From assembly GCA_019308645.1 (NCBI GenBank), contig JAFDHR010000246.1:1-5508 (forward strand): a stretch of DNA of 5,508 nt. The letters are read 5' to 3'. A model generated the notes under the pieces. That model did not search any database. It had not been told where the DNA came from and worked only from the letters and a program-made list of their open reading frames with translations. Position numbers and translations under genes: made by a program. This stretch comes from Deltaproteobacteria bacterium (GTDB lineage Bacteria > Desulfobacterota > DSM-4660 > Desulfatiglandales > B25-G16). Shown piece after piece: positions 5,172 through 5,508 of the stretch (position 1 is the stretch's first letter; each line of letters starts with the position of its first letter).

Positions 5172-5508
5172 TTTTATTAGCTCGGCCTTAATTTATTTTC
5201 ACGGCCTTTTTACCGAAAAATGTCTTTACCGCCATCACCCGGCTTTCATTTCTCATCCTAATATTTAATGAAGCTCCCCGCAGCAAGCTGCGGGGTATCA
5301 AAGCGGAATTGCGCCGAAGCCAACCCGCCTTCGCTTTTAGAGCTACGGCGCGGTTCACCTCGCCATTCATCCCTGTAGCAAGCTACAGGGTATTCTGGCG
5401 AAGGCAAATAAATCCTAACCCGGATAAACAGGAAAAGTTAAAAGTGAGCTAAAGTTAATGAATCGCTTCGCTCCATCTGTTTTACGAAATAGCTACAATC
5501 CTTAACTT
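5172..5508. other. 3' intergenic region to window end
   Basis: After the His-rich gene comes an AT-rich stretch with two GGCC tetramers 15 bases apart, the second followed by TTTTT; this is too weak to call a terminator. The second structured repeat follows (5269-5410). The last ~100 bases contain near-repeated AAAGTTAA/AAAAGT words and GAATCGCTTCGCTCC, but no gene, RNA or further repeat copy that I can recognise. Confidence 0.5.
5269..5410 (+). repeat. Structured intergenic repeat, copy 2
   Basis: Second copy, same orientation as 4237-4370. It begins with TGAAGCT and the hairpin CCCCGCAG (5276-5283)/CTGCGGGG (5288-5295) with loop CAAG, where copy 1 has different but equally paired arms. The core at 5303-5354 matches copy 1 at 47 of 52 bases and keeps the GCGCCG (5311-5316)/CGGCGC (5346-5351) stem and its inner GCTT/GAGC hairpin. 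The 3' CGCCA (5361-5365)/TGGCG (5396-5400) stem is kept but encloses an extra hairpin, CCCTGTAG/CTACAGGG (5371-5390), again with a CAAG loop. GCCTTCGC (5327-5334) can also pair with GCGAAGGC (5398-5405), an alternative fold. It starts 97 bases after the stop of the His-rich gene. Confidence 0.85.

Noticed and set aside
5172..5215. Intrinsic terminator after the His-rich gene
   Set aside because: The only pairing is GGCC with GGCC across a 15-base loop before TTTTT; four base pairs are too few to support a call.
5188..5370. Minus-strand open frame of 60 codons
   Set aside because: More than half lies inside structured repeat copy 2, so its reading frame comes from repeat sequence rather than a gene.
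144..5410. CRISPR array
   Set aside because: The repeats are long, structured, few and more than 800 bases apart, without regular spacers.

Overview
The window looks like chromosomal DNA from an anaerobic, Gram-negative-type bacterium, most plausibly a member of the Desulfobacterota or a similar uncultured lineage. Three things point that way: a long PlsB-type glycerol-3-phosphate acyltransferase, a CooT-type nickel protein of the kind found in organisms with Ni-dependent CO dehydrogenase, and several palindromic intergenic repeats in AT-rich spacers. The taxonomic placement is inference; no rRNA or marker gene is present.

Layout. Bases 1-214 hold no assignable gene and contain a palindromic repeat (144-188) just past the 3' end of the first gene. 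A minus-strand gene (215-934) encodes a compact ABC/SMC-type predicted ATPase. About 650 bp of apparently non-coding DNA follows. It ends in a sigma70-like promoter (1529-1558) that reads into a large plus-strand gene (1602-4160). That gene encodes an 852-residue PlsB-like acyltransferase, with a degenerate acyltransferase-like domain at the N-terminus and an intact catalytic domain after it.

Downstream of plsB is a structured repeat (4237-4370), then an AT-rich leader with a candidate promoter and a hairpin plus T-tract. Two small plus-strand genes follow: a CooT-family protein (4644-4832) and a histidine-rich helical protein (4920-5171). A second copy of the structured repeat (5269-5410) lies beyond them, and the last ~100 bases hold nothing recognisable.

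The PlsB gene would commit acyl chains to phospholipid synthesis at the inner membrane. The two small genes look like a nickel-handling pair, the first probably serving CO dehydrogenase maturation; no CO dehydrogenase gene is in view. The ATPase stands alone and is visibly richer in GC than plsB in sampled lines, so it may have a different origin. The most unusual object is the paired ~135-nt repeat: a core with 47 of 52 bases identical, and hairpins whose arms change together between copies.
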